Below, piece after piece: positions 25,624 to 34,383 of a stretch of 56,053 nt of DNA. How positions within the stretch are numbered: the first letter of the stretch is position 1; each line of letters opens with the position of its first letter. The notes beneath the pieces are model-generated. The model worked only from the letters and a program-made list of their open reading frames with translations, was not told the origin of the DNA and searched no databases. This DNA comes from Roseobacter sp. MED193 (GTDB lineage: Bacteria; Pseudomonadota; Alphaproteobacteria; Rhodobacterales; Rhodobacteraceae). The position numbers and the translations under genes were made by a program. The stretch is taken from positions 1,518,919 through 1,574,971 of the forward strand of contig NZ_CH902583.1 of NCBI RefSeq assembly GCF_000152965.1, given 5' to 3'.

Positions 25624-27597
25624 ATGACCAAACAATTGATTTTATGTGATTGTTCAGGGACACAAGCCCTCAACCCCGAGGCCCTTTCCAAGGCCACCGG
25701 ACTGGAGTGCAGTCGCGTTCATTCTGCCCTGTGCACCACCCAGGTGGAGGCGGCGGCAGCTGCAATTTCAAGTGGCGAATCGGTCATTTGCTGCGCCCAG
25801 GAAAAAAGATTTTTTGCTGACCTCGCCTCAGAACTGGACCAGCCTGAACTCCCGGTGCTCGACCTGCGGGATCGGGCCGGTTGGACCACTGATACCGGTG
25901 ATCTGATACCCAAAATGTCCGCCCTGGTGGCAGAGGCCTCATTACAGATCTCCCCTGGCAAGTCCCTGGACGTGACCTGCGAAGGGCTATGTCTGATCCT
26001 TGGTGCGCCAGAGGCAGCGCTGGCCGCGGCCGAACGGCTCCAGGAGGTGCTGGGCATCACCGTGCTGCTTGATACCGATGCGAAAGAAGGCATATCTGAT
26101 CCCGAGCGCCTCACCATGGGGCGCGCCTTTGATGTGGTGCGCGGCAAATTGCAGCGCGCCACAGGCGCCTTGGGTCAGTTCAAAGTCCGCTTTGATGCGC
26201 TTCAGCAACTGGATGCAACGGGACGCAAGTGGAGCTGGACAGCGGCACGCGACGGGGCCGTCTCCGAGTGTGACCTCATTCTGGATCTGCGCGGGGGAAC
26301 GCCGCTGTTTCCGGCACCAGAAAAGCGGGAAGGCTATCTGCGGGCTGACCCCAGGAACCCACAGGCGGTTGCAGATGTCATTCTGTCCGCATCACAGATG
26401 GTGGGCACCTTTGAAAAGCCTCTCTACCTGCGCCATGAATCCCTGCTCTGTGCCCATTCCCGTGCTTCACAGTCGGGCTGCAGCAAATGTTTGGACCATT
26501 GCCCCACCTCGGCTATCAGCTCCGCTGGGGATCACGTCAGCATCGACCCGATGATCTGTGCAGGCTGCGGCGCCTGCGCGGCGCTCTGTCCCTCCGGCGC
26601 GATCACCTATGACGCCCCTGCTACGGACGCCCAGTTCCGTCGCATTCAAGTTCTGGCCAAAGCCTATCTGGAGGCCGGAGGCCAAAACCCTCGCTTGCTG
26701 GTGGTTTCCCCTCATGGCAGCGAAATGATCAGTCTCGCAGCTCGCTTTGGCCGCGGGCTTCCTGCGGACGTGGTGCCGCTTGAGGTCACCGCGCTCAATG
26801 CCTTTGGCCACGCGGAAATCCTAGCGGCGCTCGCAGCAGGTTTTGCCGATGTCTCGATCTTGCTAAGTCCTGGGATCGACCGCAATGTTCAAGAGGCAGA
26901 GCTCGCCCTGGCTCTGGCAATTGCCGGCCCAGAGCAGGCACGGCTGCTGGACCTTTCCGACCCGGACGCACTGAGTGATACGCTCTATGAGGCTAAGGCC
27001 CCTGCCGCTCTGGCAGCGCCGATCCGCCCCATGGGATCACGGCGCCAGATTGCGCGACAGGCCGCTATGGCGCTGCAGCCAGAGGCAAAACACCTGCCCC
27101 TGCCCGCGCAGGCCCCCTATGGTGCTGTTCTGGTCGATCAGGATAGCTGCACCCTGTGCCTGTCCTGTGTGTCGCTTTGCCCTTCCGGCGCATTGGGTGA
27201 CAACCCCGATCTGCCGCAACTTCGGTTCCAGGAAGAAGCCTGCCTGCAATGCGGCATCTGTGCCAATACATGCCCAGAAGATGCGATTTCATTTGAGCCA
27301 CGGCTCAATCTTGATCCCGTCGCCTTGTCACAGGTCGTCTTGCATGAAGAAGAGCCCTTTGCCTGTGTTGAATGCGGCGCTTTATTTGGGGTGAAATCCA
27401 CCGTAGAGAAGATCACCGAGAAACTGGCCGGAAAACACGCCATGTTCGCCCGCCCAGAAATGGCGCGGATGATCCAGATGTGCGATGATTGCCGGGTTCA
27501 AGCCCAGTTTCACCAAAAGGACAGCCCCTTGGCTGGGGCAGAACGCCCCAGGGTCCGCACCACAGAGGATTATCTGAGCAAACGGCGGGATCATTGA
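25624..27597 (+). CDS. multi-cluster 4Fe-4S protein of formate dehydrogenase accessory cluster
   Basis: This 657-residue cytosolic protein has an N-terminal segment with scattered cysteines ('LILCDCSG', 'SALCTTQ', 'VICCAQE'). About residues 285-325 hold a bacterial ferredoxin pair ('CSKCLDHCP', 'CAGCGACAALCP'), about 510-560 a second pair ('CTLCLSCVSLCP', 'CLQCGICANTCP'), and a C-terminal Cys cluster follows ('CVECG', 'CDDC'). At least four [4Fe-4S] centres are expected. It heads the plus arm divergent from the FDH operon, followed by Mrp. The role, electron transfer to a cytosolic acceptor or Fe-S assembly for FDH, is inferred from context. Confidence 0.88.
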   Translation: MTKQLILCDCSGTQALNPEALSKATGLECSRVHSALCTTQVEAAAAAISSGESVICCAQEKRFFADLASELDQPELPVLDLRDRAGWTTDTGDLIPKMSALVAEASLQISPGKSLDVTCEGLCLILGAPEAALAAAERLQEVLGITVLLDTDAKEGISDPERLTMGRAFDVVRGKLQRATGALGQFKVRFDALQQLDATGRKWSWTAARDGAVSECDLILDLRGGTPLFPAPEKREGYLRADPRNPQAVADVILSASQMVGTFEKPLYLRHESLLCAHSRASQSGCSKCLDHCPTSAISSAGDHVSIDPMICAGCGACAALCPSGAITYDAPATDAQFRRIQVLAKAYLEAGGQNPRLLVVSPHGSEMISLAARFGRGLPADVVPLEVTALNAFGHAEILAALAAGFADVSILLSPGIDRNVQEAELALALAIAGPEQARLLDLSDPDALSDTLYEAKAPAALAAPIRPMGSRRQIARQAAMALQPEAKHLPLPAQAPYGAVLVDQDSCTLCLSCVSLCPSGALGDNPDLPQLRFQEEACLQCGICANTCPEDAISFEPRLNLDPVALSQVVLHEEEPFACVECGALFGVKSTVEKITEKLAGKHAMFARPEMARMIQMCDDCRVQAQFHQKDSPLAGAERPRVRTTEDYLSKRRDH

Positions 27598-27601
27598 GGG
27601 C

Positions 27602-27650
27602 TTGGTGCATCGGATAAAGCGCCCATTTGCGCAGATGGCGGATGCACCAA
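27602..27650. other. large intergenic inverted repeat
   Basis: A perfect 10-bp outer stem, TTGGTGCATC/GATGCACCAA, encloses a smaller imperfect stem (GCCCAT.../...ATGGC). It begins five bases past the stop of the 4Fe-4S gene. A second inverted repeat, TGAGGCA/TGCCTCA, follows at 27689-27719. Neither has a T-run, so these may be mRNA structures or protein-binding sites before mrp. Confidence 0.6.
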
Positions 27651-27772
27651 AGCTACAAGTCAGATAGATAATAGAAAAACAAAGAGGCTGAGGCACGCGA
27701 AACGGCGCCTTTTGCCTCAAAGCCAGACAGCCAGTGCCCAGCATGGGCCACCATCAAAGGAGCAAGTCCCGC

Positions 27773-28840
27773 GTGTCCATTACCCGAGAATCCGTCCTCG
27801 CGGCGCTGAAGAACATTTCCGATCCTGTCAGCGGCCAGGACATTGTCGCCGCAGGCCTCACACGGGGCCTCACCGTTGAGGGCGGTAGCGTGTTGTTTGT
27901 TCTGGAGATCGACCCTGCAAAGGCCGACATATATGGCCCGATCCGGGATCAGGCCGAGTCCGTGGTCAAAGACCTTGCAGGTGTGGAAAAGGTCTCGGTG
28001 ATGCTGACGGGCCATTCCGCCAAGGCACCGCCCCCAGATTTGAAGCCCTCCAAACCCGCCGCACCGCAGGGCCCACAAAAAATCCCTGGCGTGGATCGTA
28101 TTCTTGCCGTTGCCTCGGGCAAGGGCGGCGTGGGAAAATCCACTGTCTCTGCCAATCTTGCCTGCGCGCTGGCCGCTCAGGGACGACGCGTTGGGTTGCT
28201 GGACGCGGATGTCTATGGCCCGTCGCAACCCCGGATGCTGGGCGTCTCTGGCCGTCCCGCCAGCCCGGATGGCAAAACCATACTGCCGCTGCGCAATCAC
28301 GGTGTCACCATGATGTCGATTGGCCTGATGACCAATGACGATCAAGCTGTTGTCTGGCGCGGGCCGATGCTGATGGGCGCGCTGCAGCAGATGATGATGC
28401 AGGTGCAATGGGGGGCTTTGGATGTGCTGATTGTTGATCTGCCGCCGGGCACCGGCGATGTGCAGATGACTCTGGCGCAAAAGGCCCATGTGGATGGCGC
28501 GGTGATTGTCTCGACCCCGCAGGATGTGGCCCTGATTGATGCCCGCAAAGGCATCGATATGTTCAACAAGCTCAACGTGCCAATCGTGGGCATGATCGAA
28601 AACATGTCGACCCATATCTGCTCCAATTGTGGCCACGAGGAACATGTCTTTGGTCACGGCGGTGTGGCGGCTGAAGCAGCCAAGCTCAACGTGCCACTGT
28701 TGGCAGAAATCCCGCTGCATCTGGATGTGCGCCTGGCTGCGGACAGCGGTGCCCCGATCGTCGCCGCCAAGCCAGATAGCGCCCAGGCAAAGGCCTTTAT
28801 TGACGTCGCTGCGTCTCTGGTCGAACGGGGCGCCGCATGA
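27773..28840 (+). CDS. Mrp/NBP35 family Fe-S carrier ATPase (ApbC-like)
   Basis: This 355-residue protein starts at GTG, ten bases after AAAGGAG; upstream ATGs lack a ribosome binding site. The N-terminal 90 residues form a MIP18/DUF59-like domain ('ITRESVLAALKNISDPVSGQD'). The ATPase domain has a deviant Walker A 'GKGGVGKSTVSANLA' and 'DLPPGTGDVQ'. A CxxC motif in 'ICSNCGHEE' near residue 280 binds the transferred cluster at the dimer interface. The family delivers [4Fe-4S] clusters to apoproteins. Next to FDH and a poly-ferredoxin, those are the likely clients. The stop overlaps the next start (ATGA). Confidence 0.95.
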   Translation: MSITRESVLAALKNISDPVSGQDIVAAGLTRGLTVEGGSVLFVLEIDPAKADIYGPIRDQAESVVKDLAGVEKVSVMLTGHSAKAPPPDLKPSKPAAPQGPQKIPGVDRILAVASGKGGVGKSTVSANLACALAAQGRRVGLLDADVYGPSQPRMLGVSGRPASPDGKTILPLRNHGVTMMSIGLMTNDDQAVVWRGPMLMGALQQMMMQVQWGALDVLIVDLPPGTGDVQMTLAQKAHVDGAVIVSTPQDVALIDARKGIDMFNKLNVPIVGMIENMSTHICSNCGHEEHVFGHGGVAAEAAKLNVPLLAEIPLHLDVRLAADSGAPIVAAKPDSAQAKAFIDVAASLVERGAA

Positions 28841-29541
28841 GCCAGCTCTCCTTCCCGCCTCTGATGTCAGGCCTGGCCGTGACCGGGCAGGAAGATCCAT
28901 TCGAAACCGCCTGCCAGCGCGCCGTCTTGGGCTGTGATGCAGGATTGTTGACCTATAATCTGGGGGCCGATCTGCTACGTGCCGCGCTGGTTTTTGCTCC
29001 AGAGGTATCCTTGCACAAAGCCATGGCCATGTTACCCACCTGCGGGATCGGCCTGCAAAACGCCCTAGGCGCCCTGGCCCCGCCCGAGGTGGCGGTGCAT
29101 CTGGAATGGGGCGGCGGTCTGCGCATCAACGGGGGGCGCTGTGGTCGGCTGCGTGTCGCTGCCAGCACCAGCGACCCAGAGGCCATGCCAGACTGGTTGG
29201 TGGTGGGGCTGGAGCTGCCGCTTTGGCCCGCCAGCGAGGACACCGGTGAGACACCGGATCAGACCGCGCTCTACGCCGAGGGCTGTGCGGATGTTAAAGC
29301 TCCTGCCCTGCTTGAAAGCTGGGCCCGCCATGCGCTGCACTGGATCGCACGGTGGGAAGAAGATGGGGTGGAACCCCTGCATGCCGAATGGCGTGGTCTG
29401 GCACATGGGCTCGGTGAAGCCGGGCAGTGGAACGGCGCCTCTGGCACCTTCCTCGGCGTTGACGAAGATTTTGGTATGTTGCTGCGCGAGGCAGACACCA
29501 CCCGGCTTATTCCTTTGACCACACAACTGGAGACCCCATGA
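28837..29541 (+). CDS. biotin/lipoate-protein ligase-like protein, degenerate active site
   Basis: This 234-residue protein has a BirA/LplA-like fold pattern: 'DLLRAALVFAPEVSLHKAMAMLP', 'VHLEWGGGLRINGGRCGRL' and 'PDWLVVGLELPLW'. In genuine biotin ligases the central motif is KWPND with a downstream lysine. Here it reads EWGGG, and no GRGRxxR loop is seen, so ordinary biotinyl or lipoyl transfer is doubtful. It is translationally coupled to mrp upstream and to the DUF6505 gene downstream. A role in FDH maturation or cofactor attachment is possible but unproven. Confidence 0.82.
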   Translation: MSQLSFPPLMSGLAVTGQEDPFETACQRAVLGCDAGLLTYNLGADLLRAALVFAPEVSLHKAMAMLPTCGIGLQNALGALAPPEVAVHLEWGGGLRINGGRCGRLRVAASTSDPEAMPDWLVVGLELPLWPASEDTGETPDQTALYAEGCADVKAPALLESWARHALHWIARWEEDGVEPLHAEWRGLAHGLGEAGQWNGASGTFLGVDEDFGMLLREADTTRLIPLTTQLETP

Positions 29542-30020
29542 TGTATCTCGCCCGCGCCATCCATTTCGACGAGAGCGATCAGAATGTCTTTGCCAATCCT
29601 GCCCGCACTGGGGAATGGTGCATTTCCGGCGGCTTTGAATTCTCCAATTGGGTCGAGGACGACCTCACCGGCAAACAACGACAGGCTTTTGCCAACGGTT
29701 GGTTGGGGTTAGAGACATCGGGCCGGGTGACCTTTGTTGCGGTCACGCAGATTGAGCAGGGAGAGTTGGACAATTTGATTGAGCTTCTGGCGCAGCATTT
29801 TGTCGATTTTTACGGAGCCCCGGACCTCGCCTGCGCCCGCCCAGTGGCCATAGGAGAGCTGCAACAAATGCAGGATCTTTGCACGGAGAACCCAACGAAC
29901 ACTCTGCTCACTGTATCACGCGAACTGAGCGATGCTGGGGTGAGGGAAAGCTTCCGCAGCATTGAGCCGCAATCTGCCGGGCTCGAACAATTTGCTCTCC
30001 ACGCCACCCCGGAAGACTGA
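29538..30020 (+). CDS. DUF6505 family protein
   Basis: This 160-residue soluble protein overlaps the preceding stop by four bases. It begins 'MMYLARAIHFDESDQNVFANPA' and contains 'EWCISGGFEFSNW' and 'RQAFANGWLGLE', which I associate with the DUF6505 family found beside the ligase-like and Mrp genes of FDH clusters. There is no signal peptide, membrane span or metal motif. It ends the plus arm. Function unknown. Confidence 0.78.
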   Translation: MMYLARAIHFDESDQNVFANPARTGEWCISGGFEFSNWVEDDLTGKQRQAFANGWLGLETSGRVTFVAVTQIEQGELDNLIELLAQHFVDFYGAPDLACARPVAIGELQQMQDLCTENPTNTLLTVSRELSDAGVRESFRSIEPQSAGLEQFALHATPED

Positions 30021-30333
30021 CCTTGCCTGACAAGGGCGCTCTCCCGCCCGTCGATAGATCCTTCCAGGATCTTCTCCCGTTGGGCCCAGCGCCGCTGACG
30101 CGGCGCGGGACCTTCTTTCAGAAGAGACAGGTCAAGGGCCGCAAAGCGGCCCTGCCGATAGGCAGGGTTTACCCTTGAGGTGTCGCTGATCCAATAAAAT
30201 GGATAGGGTCCTTCAGCGGCAAATCTGACCCGGAAGGACCTCTCAGCAAATCTGTGTTGCGCCGTGCACCTGCGGCAGCGGGAGCCCCCCTATGGCTGGC
30301 AGCACCAGGGCGTCGCTCCAAGGAACAGTTCTG
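30021..30333. other. 313-base intergenic region with hairpins
   Basis: The gap lies between the convergent DUF6505 and acyltransferase genes. It holds CCTTG-cctga-CAAGG (30022-30036), the perfect stem GGGCCGC-aaa-GCGGCCC (30136-30152) and CCTGCC-gata-GGCAGG (30151-30166), followed by GTTTACCC. These probably form a bidirectional termination region. Short ORFs here lack coding features. Confidence 0.5.
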
Positions 30334-30987
30334 CTACAAACCACCCAGACGCGGCTCAGATGCATATTTCTCCAGAAAGGCCTCAGCGGTGAGCCTGCGA
30401 AAATCTGGCAGGCAGGTGCGCAACCGGGCGTGGTCCCAGTCCCACCAGGCCAGCTCCATCATTTGCTCGGCGACCAAGGCTGTATAGCGACGCCGGATCA
30501 ACTGTGCCGTGTTGCCACCAACGATTGTATATGGCGCCACATCCTTGGTCACCACCGAACCCGAGGCAACAACGGCCCCATGGCCTATGGTCACTTCGGG
30601 CTTGATCAGGGCACCATGGCCGATCCAGGTATCATGCCCGATGTGCGCCCGCCGACTGGCGCGGTGCGCGAACCAATCCGCATCATCTGCTGCATCATCC
30701 CAATAGAGCGCAGAGCGATAGTGAAAGTGATGCAGAGAGGCCTTCTCCATCGGGTGATCCGTGGCTCCAATACGGGTGGCACTGGCAATATTTGAGAACT
30801 TCCCAATCTTTGCATTGGCGATATCGCTATTGCGGTCACAATAGGAGTAGTCGCCAAAATGGCTATTGGCCACACGGCTGCCTGCGCCAATTTCCACATA
30901 AGCGCCGAAACTGCTGTCGCTAATCTGGCAATCAGGATGAAAAAAAGGAGTCTCTGCGGATAGTCGTGCCACGTGGTGTACTTTCAC
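30334..30987 (-). CDS. hexapeptide-repeat acyltransferase of phosphonate cluster
   Basis: The protein has 217 residues from the GTG at 30987 (GGGG seven bases upstream); GTG at 30972 is an alternative. It is a left-handed beta-helix transferase: 'SSFGAYVEIGAGSRVANSHFGDYSYC', 'ANAKIGKFSNIASATRIGATDHP', 'RAHIGHDTWIGHGALIKPEVTIGHGAVVASGSVV'. The histidine in 'TDHPMEKASLHHF' lies where xenobiotic acetyltransferases place their catalytic His. The length and sequence fit the transferase family regularly found in phosphonate gene clusters. It follows the second phnE by 62 bases on the same strand. The acceptor is unknown. Confidence 0.85.
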   Translation of the reverse strand: MKVHHVARLSAETPFFHPDCQISDSSFGAYVEIGAGSRVANSHFGDYSYCDRNSDIANAKIGKFSNIASATRIGATDHPMEKASLHHFHYRSALYWDDAADDADWFAHRASRRAHIGHDTWIGHGALIKPEVTIGHGAVVASGSVVTKDVAPYTIVGGNTAQLIRRRYTALVAEQMMELAWWDWDHARLRTCLPDFRRLTAEAFLEKYASEPRLGGL

Positions 30988-31049
30988 TTTTCGGCCCCAG
31001 CCCCTTACCGAAAGAAGCTGGGGGTGTCGGTTACTTTGAAACCTGGGGT

Positions 31050-32429
31050 TCAGGGCAGCAGGAAGGCCTTGCCATCGGCGCGGGCCCTGCGCTTGGTCTT
31101 GCCGCCTTCTCCCTTGATCAGGCGGCGACGCAGCCAGCCTGACAGCCAATCCATCATCATCACCATCAGGATGATCAACACGATGTAATAGGCCACTTCT
31201 TCCCAATCTTTCTGAGTAATGATCGCTTGGGTCAAAAGCAGGCCGATACCACCACCGGTAATCGCACCAATAATGGTGGCAGAGCGGGTATTGGATTCGA
31301 GGAAGTACAAAAGCTGGCTCAACAGAACCGGTGTGATCTGCGGGATCACCCCAAAACGATAGCGTTGCGCCGGTTTGGCCCCCGTCGAAGACACCCCTTC
31401 GATCTGCTTCTCATCCACATTTTCCAAAGCTTCCGAGAAGATTTTGCCGAAGGTCCCGGTATCGGTCACCAGAATGGCCAGGGCACCTGTCAAAGGACCG
31501 GGGCCAAAGGCCCGCGCCAGCACCACGGTCCAGATCAGCGAGTCCACACCACGCAGGAAGTCAAAGAAACGGCGGACCACAAACCGCAGGGGCCCAAAGG
31601 GAGAGAAGTTTCGCGCGGCGATAAAGGCCAGTGGCAGGGCAAAGATTCCCGCACCAATGGTGCCGAGGAAGGCCATCAAAAGGGTTTCCGCGATGGCCCA
31701 AGCCACATCCTGATGCCGCCACATTTTGTTGTTCCAGAAGTCATGGAAAATTGCGCCTGCCTCGCCGGTTGCGGCACGTGTCAGCACCTCGCCGATGCCC
31801 ATCCCGTGATAGGGGCTGTCCAGGGTAAAGAAGAACAGCTCCCAGCCAGTGAAATAACGGAAGACCTCGGCGCGGTTGCGGGTCACAGTCAGACGACCGG
31901 CATCGGTGGTAATGGCCAGACGGTTCTTGGAGACGCTGATCCACTCTGGCACATCGCCTGCGGGCAGCTCTGCCTGAACGCCTTTGGCGCGCGTTGGGGT
32001 GGCCCGGACCAACCCATAACCTGGAATGTCATATTCGATGCTGTCTGAGCCAAAGCGCACCAGATGACCATTCTCGAGATCGATCACGGTCTCGCCTTCG
32101 GCACCGGCAGCCAGCGTCACCCAGTCAGGGCTTTGTCCCTCAGGATAGGAGCCCTTGCGTTCGCCCTCAATGGCAACCGAAACCGAGGCATCGCGATTGT
32201 CGCGGGTCACATGGGTCTTGTAGCTATAGGTGTCGCTCACCAGGGTCTGGGCGTTTTGCCAGCTGACCCGCTGCCACAACCCGGGCATGTCAAAGGCAAA
32301 GAAGACATAGGTCATATAGGCTAGGACCAGAGCCGGCAGGGCAAAGCCCATCAGCTTCTTTTTCAAAAACAGGCGTTCCATATCCTGTTTTAACGTCGCG
32401 GGGGTCAATTCGGCCTCGAGAATGGTCAT
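31050..32429 (-). CDS. phnE: phosphonate ABC transporter permease PhnE, long form
   Basis: This 459-residue inner-membrane permease has TM1 at about 28-48, then an insertion of about 170 residues with beta-rich character ('SVSVAIEGERKGSYPE', 'GHLVRFGSDSIEYDIPG'), then the permease core ('FLRGVDSLIWTVVLARAFGPGPLTGALAI', 'EALENVDEKQIEGVSSTGAKPAQRYRFGVIPQ'). The 'EG...GA' EAA loop contacts the ATPase PhnC. Ordinary PhnE proteins are about 260-300 residues, so the insertion is the notable feature. By topology it should be periplasmic. The start overlaps the stop of the other phnE by four bases. Confidence 0.93.
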   Translation of the reverse strand: MTILEAELTPATLKQDMERLFLKKKLMGFALPALVLAYMTYVFFAFDMPGLWQRVSWQNAQTLVSDTYSYKTHVTRDNRDASVSVAIEGERKGSYPEGQSPDWVTLAAGAEGETVIDLENGHLVRFGSDSIEYDIPGYGLVRATPTRAKGVQAELPAGDVPEWISVSKNRLAITTDAGRLTVTRNRAEVFRYFTGWELFFFTLDSPYHGMGIGEVLTRAATGEAGAIFHDFWNNKMWRHQDVAWAIAETLLMAFLGTIGAGIFALPLAFIAARNFSPFGPLRFVVRRFFDFLRGVDSLIWTVVLARAFGPGPLTGALAILVTDTGTFGKIFSEALENVDEKQIEGVSSTGAKPAQRYRFGVIPQITPVLLSQLLYFLESNTRSATIIGAITGGGIGLLLTQAIITQKDWEEVAYYIVLIILMVMMMDWLSGWLRRRLIKGEGGKTKRRARADGKAFLLP

Positions 32430-33295
32430 GCTTTGGCTCCATTGATCAAACGGTCACGCATTCCGCTCGAGATCTGATCGACCACGACGATGGTGATAAA
32501 TAGCAAAAGGAAGATGGCGGCGGCTTCATCATAACGCCCCTGCCCCCAGGACATGGCGTTCTTCAGCTCGTAGCCAATGCCGCCTGCGCCCACAAAGCCC
32601 AGGATGGCGGAGGCACGAATGTTGATTTCAAACCGCAACAGGGCGTAGCTCACATAGTTGGGGCCGACCTGAGGGATCACCCCCAGCCACATGCGCTGTC
32701 CCCAGCTGCCGCCAACGGATTCGAGCCCCTCAACGGGTTTCAGCGAGGCATTCTCATTCACTTCAGAAAATAGTTTGCCCAGCGCGCCAGCCGTGTGGAT
32801 GGCAATGGCGATCATCGCTGGAACCGGCCCGCCGCCCAGCAGAAAGATCAGCACCAAGGCGATAACGATTTCAGGGATCGCCCGGCTGATGTCCATGATC
32901 CGGCGAAACAACGGGATGAGACGCGGCCAGGGGGCCATGCCCCGGGTTGAAAGCAGCGACAGCAGAGTGCCAAAAACCACCCCGACCAGTGTCGAGGCCG
33001 CAGCGATGTTCAGTGTTTCAATCAAAGCCGGGAAGAAATTGACCAAATGCCCAGGCAGCTCGGCCGCTTTCTCGCTGGCCTCGGACAGAACCTCGCTTGG
33101 GTAGTCAAAGACATGGGTAATGCCATCATAAAAAGAACCGGCATTTCGGCCGTCTGCGGTTCGGAACCCCGCCATCATCAAGGCGACAAACACCACCAAA
33201 ATTATGCCACCATAAAGACGCTTGCGTCGGGTCATCTCGCTGTATTGCGCGCGAATATCCGCCGTCGTGAGGGGCGCTGCGGTCAGATCTGCCAT
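32426..33295 (-). CDS. phnE: phosphonate ABC transporter permease PhnE
   Basis: This 289-residue protein starts at the ATG behind AGGACGG; a longer frame reaches into the attenuator and is rejected. Hydrophobic segments start at about 24. The EAA loop 'ENASLKPVEGLESVGGSWGQRMWLGVIPQ' and 'GFVGAGGIGYELKNAM' are standard for PhnE. Together with the long PhnE it should form the heterodimeric channel. It follows phnD after an intergenic hairpin. Confidence 0.95.
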   Translation of the reverse strand: MADLTAAPLTTADIRAQYSEMTRRKRLYGGIILVVFVALMMAGFRTADGRNAGSFYDGITHVFDYPSEVLSEASEKAAELPGHLVNFFPALIETLNIAAASTLVGVVFGTLLSLLSTRGMAPWPRLIPLFRRIMDISRAIPEIVIALVLIFLLGGGPVPAMIAIAIHTAGALGKLFSEVNENASLKPVEGLESVGGSWGQRMWLGVIPQVGPNYVSYALLRFEINIRASAILGFVGAGGIGYELKNAMSWGQGRYDEAAAIFLLLFITIVVVDQISSGMRDRLINGAKA

Positions 33296-33352
33296 CTTTG
33301 CCGTCCTGAATTGGGTATCTGTGATCGCGCGCTTCAAAGCGCGTTGATCTTT

Positions 33353-33387
33353 GAAAAACGGGGTCCGGACACTGCTGCCCGGACCCC
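33353..33387 (-). terminator. attenuator hairpin between phnD and phnE
   Basis: A perfect 9-bp stem, GGGGTCCGG/CCGGACCCC (33360-33387), is followed on the minus strand by GTTTTTC (complement of 33353-33359). It sits 23 bases past the phnD stop. This arrangement commonly makes the binding protein more abundant than the permeases by partial termination. Confidence 0.8.
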
Positions 33388-33410
33388 GAAGAAAGAGCCG
33401 TTGAGGCGTC

Positions 33411-34313
33411 TTAGTTAGACTTCAGCTGGCGGGCTTCGATGATCGCCTGATAGGCGTCATGGCCGATTGGCATAACGCCTTTGGCCTCACCGGAGAGCAC
33501 ACCATAGGCGCACTCAGGGTCCATCGCAGGCAGCGAAGCCATCAGGGCAGTGAACTTGACTTTGACGTCTTCTGGCAGGTCCTTGCGCAGAACGATCGGG
33601 CCTTCGGGGATCGGCTTGGACTGCCAGATCTGCACCAGGTCATTCATGTCGACCAGGCCGGCATCCACAGCGCGACGCAGGGCACCCGAGTTGTAGCCGT
33701 CTTCCCAGTTGCCGAGACCGTCGGCCCAGGTCACACCGCCGTCAAAGTCGCCATTGTTGACGCCAACGATAGTCTGCTCGTGACCGCCGGAGAATTTAAC
33801 TTCGCCGAAATAGTCACCCGAGGTCATGGTGGAGCCGGTGATTTCGGGGATCTCAATCGACGGGATCAAGAAGCCGGAAGTCGAGTTAGGATCGCCAAAG
33901 CCAAAGACTTTGCCCTGCATGTCTTCCAGCGAGGTGATGCCGCTGTCGGCGCGGGCAAAACCAACCGAGTAGTAGCCATAGCCGCCATCAACGTTGACCT
34001 TCACCAGGATTGGCTCAACCGCTTCGGGGTCGGACAGGTAGGTTTTAGCGTAACCGGAGGCACCCAACCATGCCATGTCCAGCGTGCCGCCCAGCAGACC
34101 CTGGATAACACCGTTGTAGTCGGCAGGGGCAAACAGCTTGGTTTCAACACCCAGCAGCTCTTCGGTTTTGGCACGCAGGCATTCGTTGTTGTTCAGACGG
34201 TCCTGAGCGTTTTCACCGCCCAAGAGGCCGATGCGGAACTGGGTGATTTCTTCGGCCATGACGGGCGTTGTCAGAGCGGTCGAGGCCAGAGCGGCCAGCA
34301 GCAGTTTTTTCAT
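33411..34313 (-). CDS. phnD: phosphonate ABC transporter substrate-binding protein PhnD
   Basis: This 300-residue protein starts at the ATG behind GGAG. It has a Sec signal peptide (residues 1-20, 'TTPVMAEE'). Motifs typical of PhnD include 'FRIGLLGGENAQDRLNNNECLR', 'DMAWLGASGYAKTY', 'DPNSTSGFLIPS' and 'ALRRAVDAGLVD'. It binds phosphonates, or possibly phosphite or phosphate esters, in the periplasm. Specificity cannot be read off. Confidence 0.95.
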   Translation of the reverse strand: MKKLLLAALASTALTTPVMAEEITQFRIGLLGGENAQDRLNNNECLRAKTEELLGVETKLFAPADYNGVIQGLLGGTLDMAWLGASGYAKTYLSDPEAVEPILVKVNVDGGYGYYSVGFARADSGITSLEDMQGKVFGFGDPNSTSGFLIPSIEIPEITGSTMTSGDYFGEVKFSGGHEQTIVGVNNGDFDGGVTWADGLGNWEDGYNSGALRRAVDAGLVDMNDLVQIWQSKPIPEGPIVLRKDLPEDVKVKFTALMASLPAMDPECAYGVLSGEAKGVMPIGHDAYQAIIEARQLKSN

Positions 34314-34383
34314 CTTATTTCTCCGGTTAAGTTTTCCCGCCCCCCCATCGGGTACGGGTGATGAAATTGGATTGTTCAGGTGG

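Noticed and set aside
27653-28900. 415-codon minus-strand ORF opposite mrp
   Set aside because: It is the complement of the Mrp coding sequence, with His/Gln-rich composition typical of an antisense shadow.
32430-33353. Duplication of phnE as a recent tandem repeat
   Set aside because: The two permeases differ greatly in length and sequence; paired, distinct PhnE subunits are normal for this transporter type.
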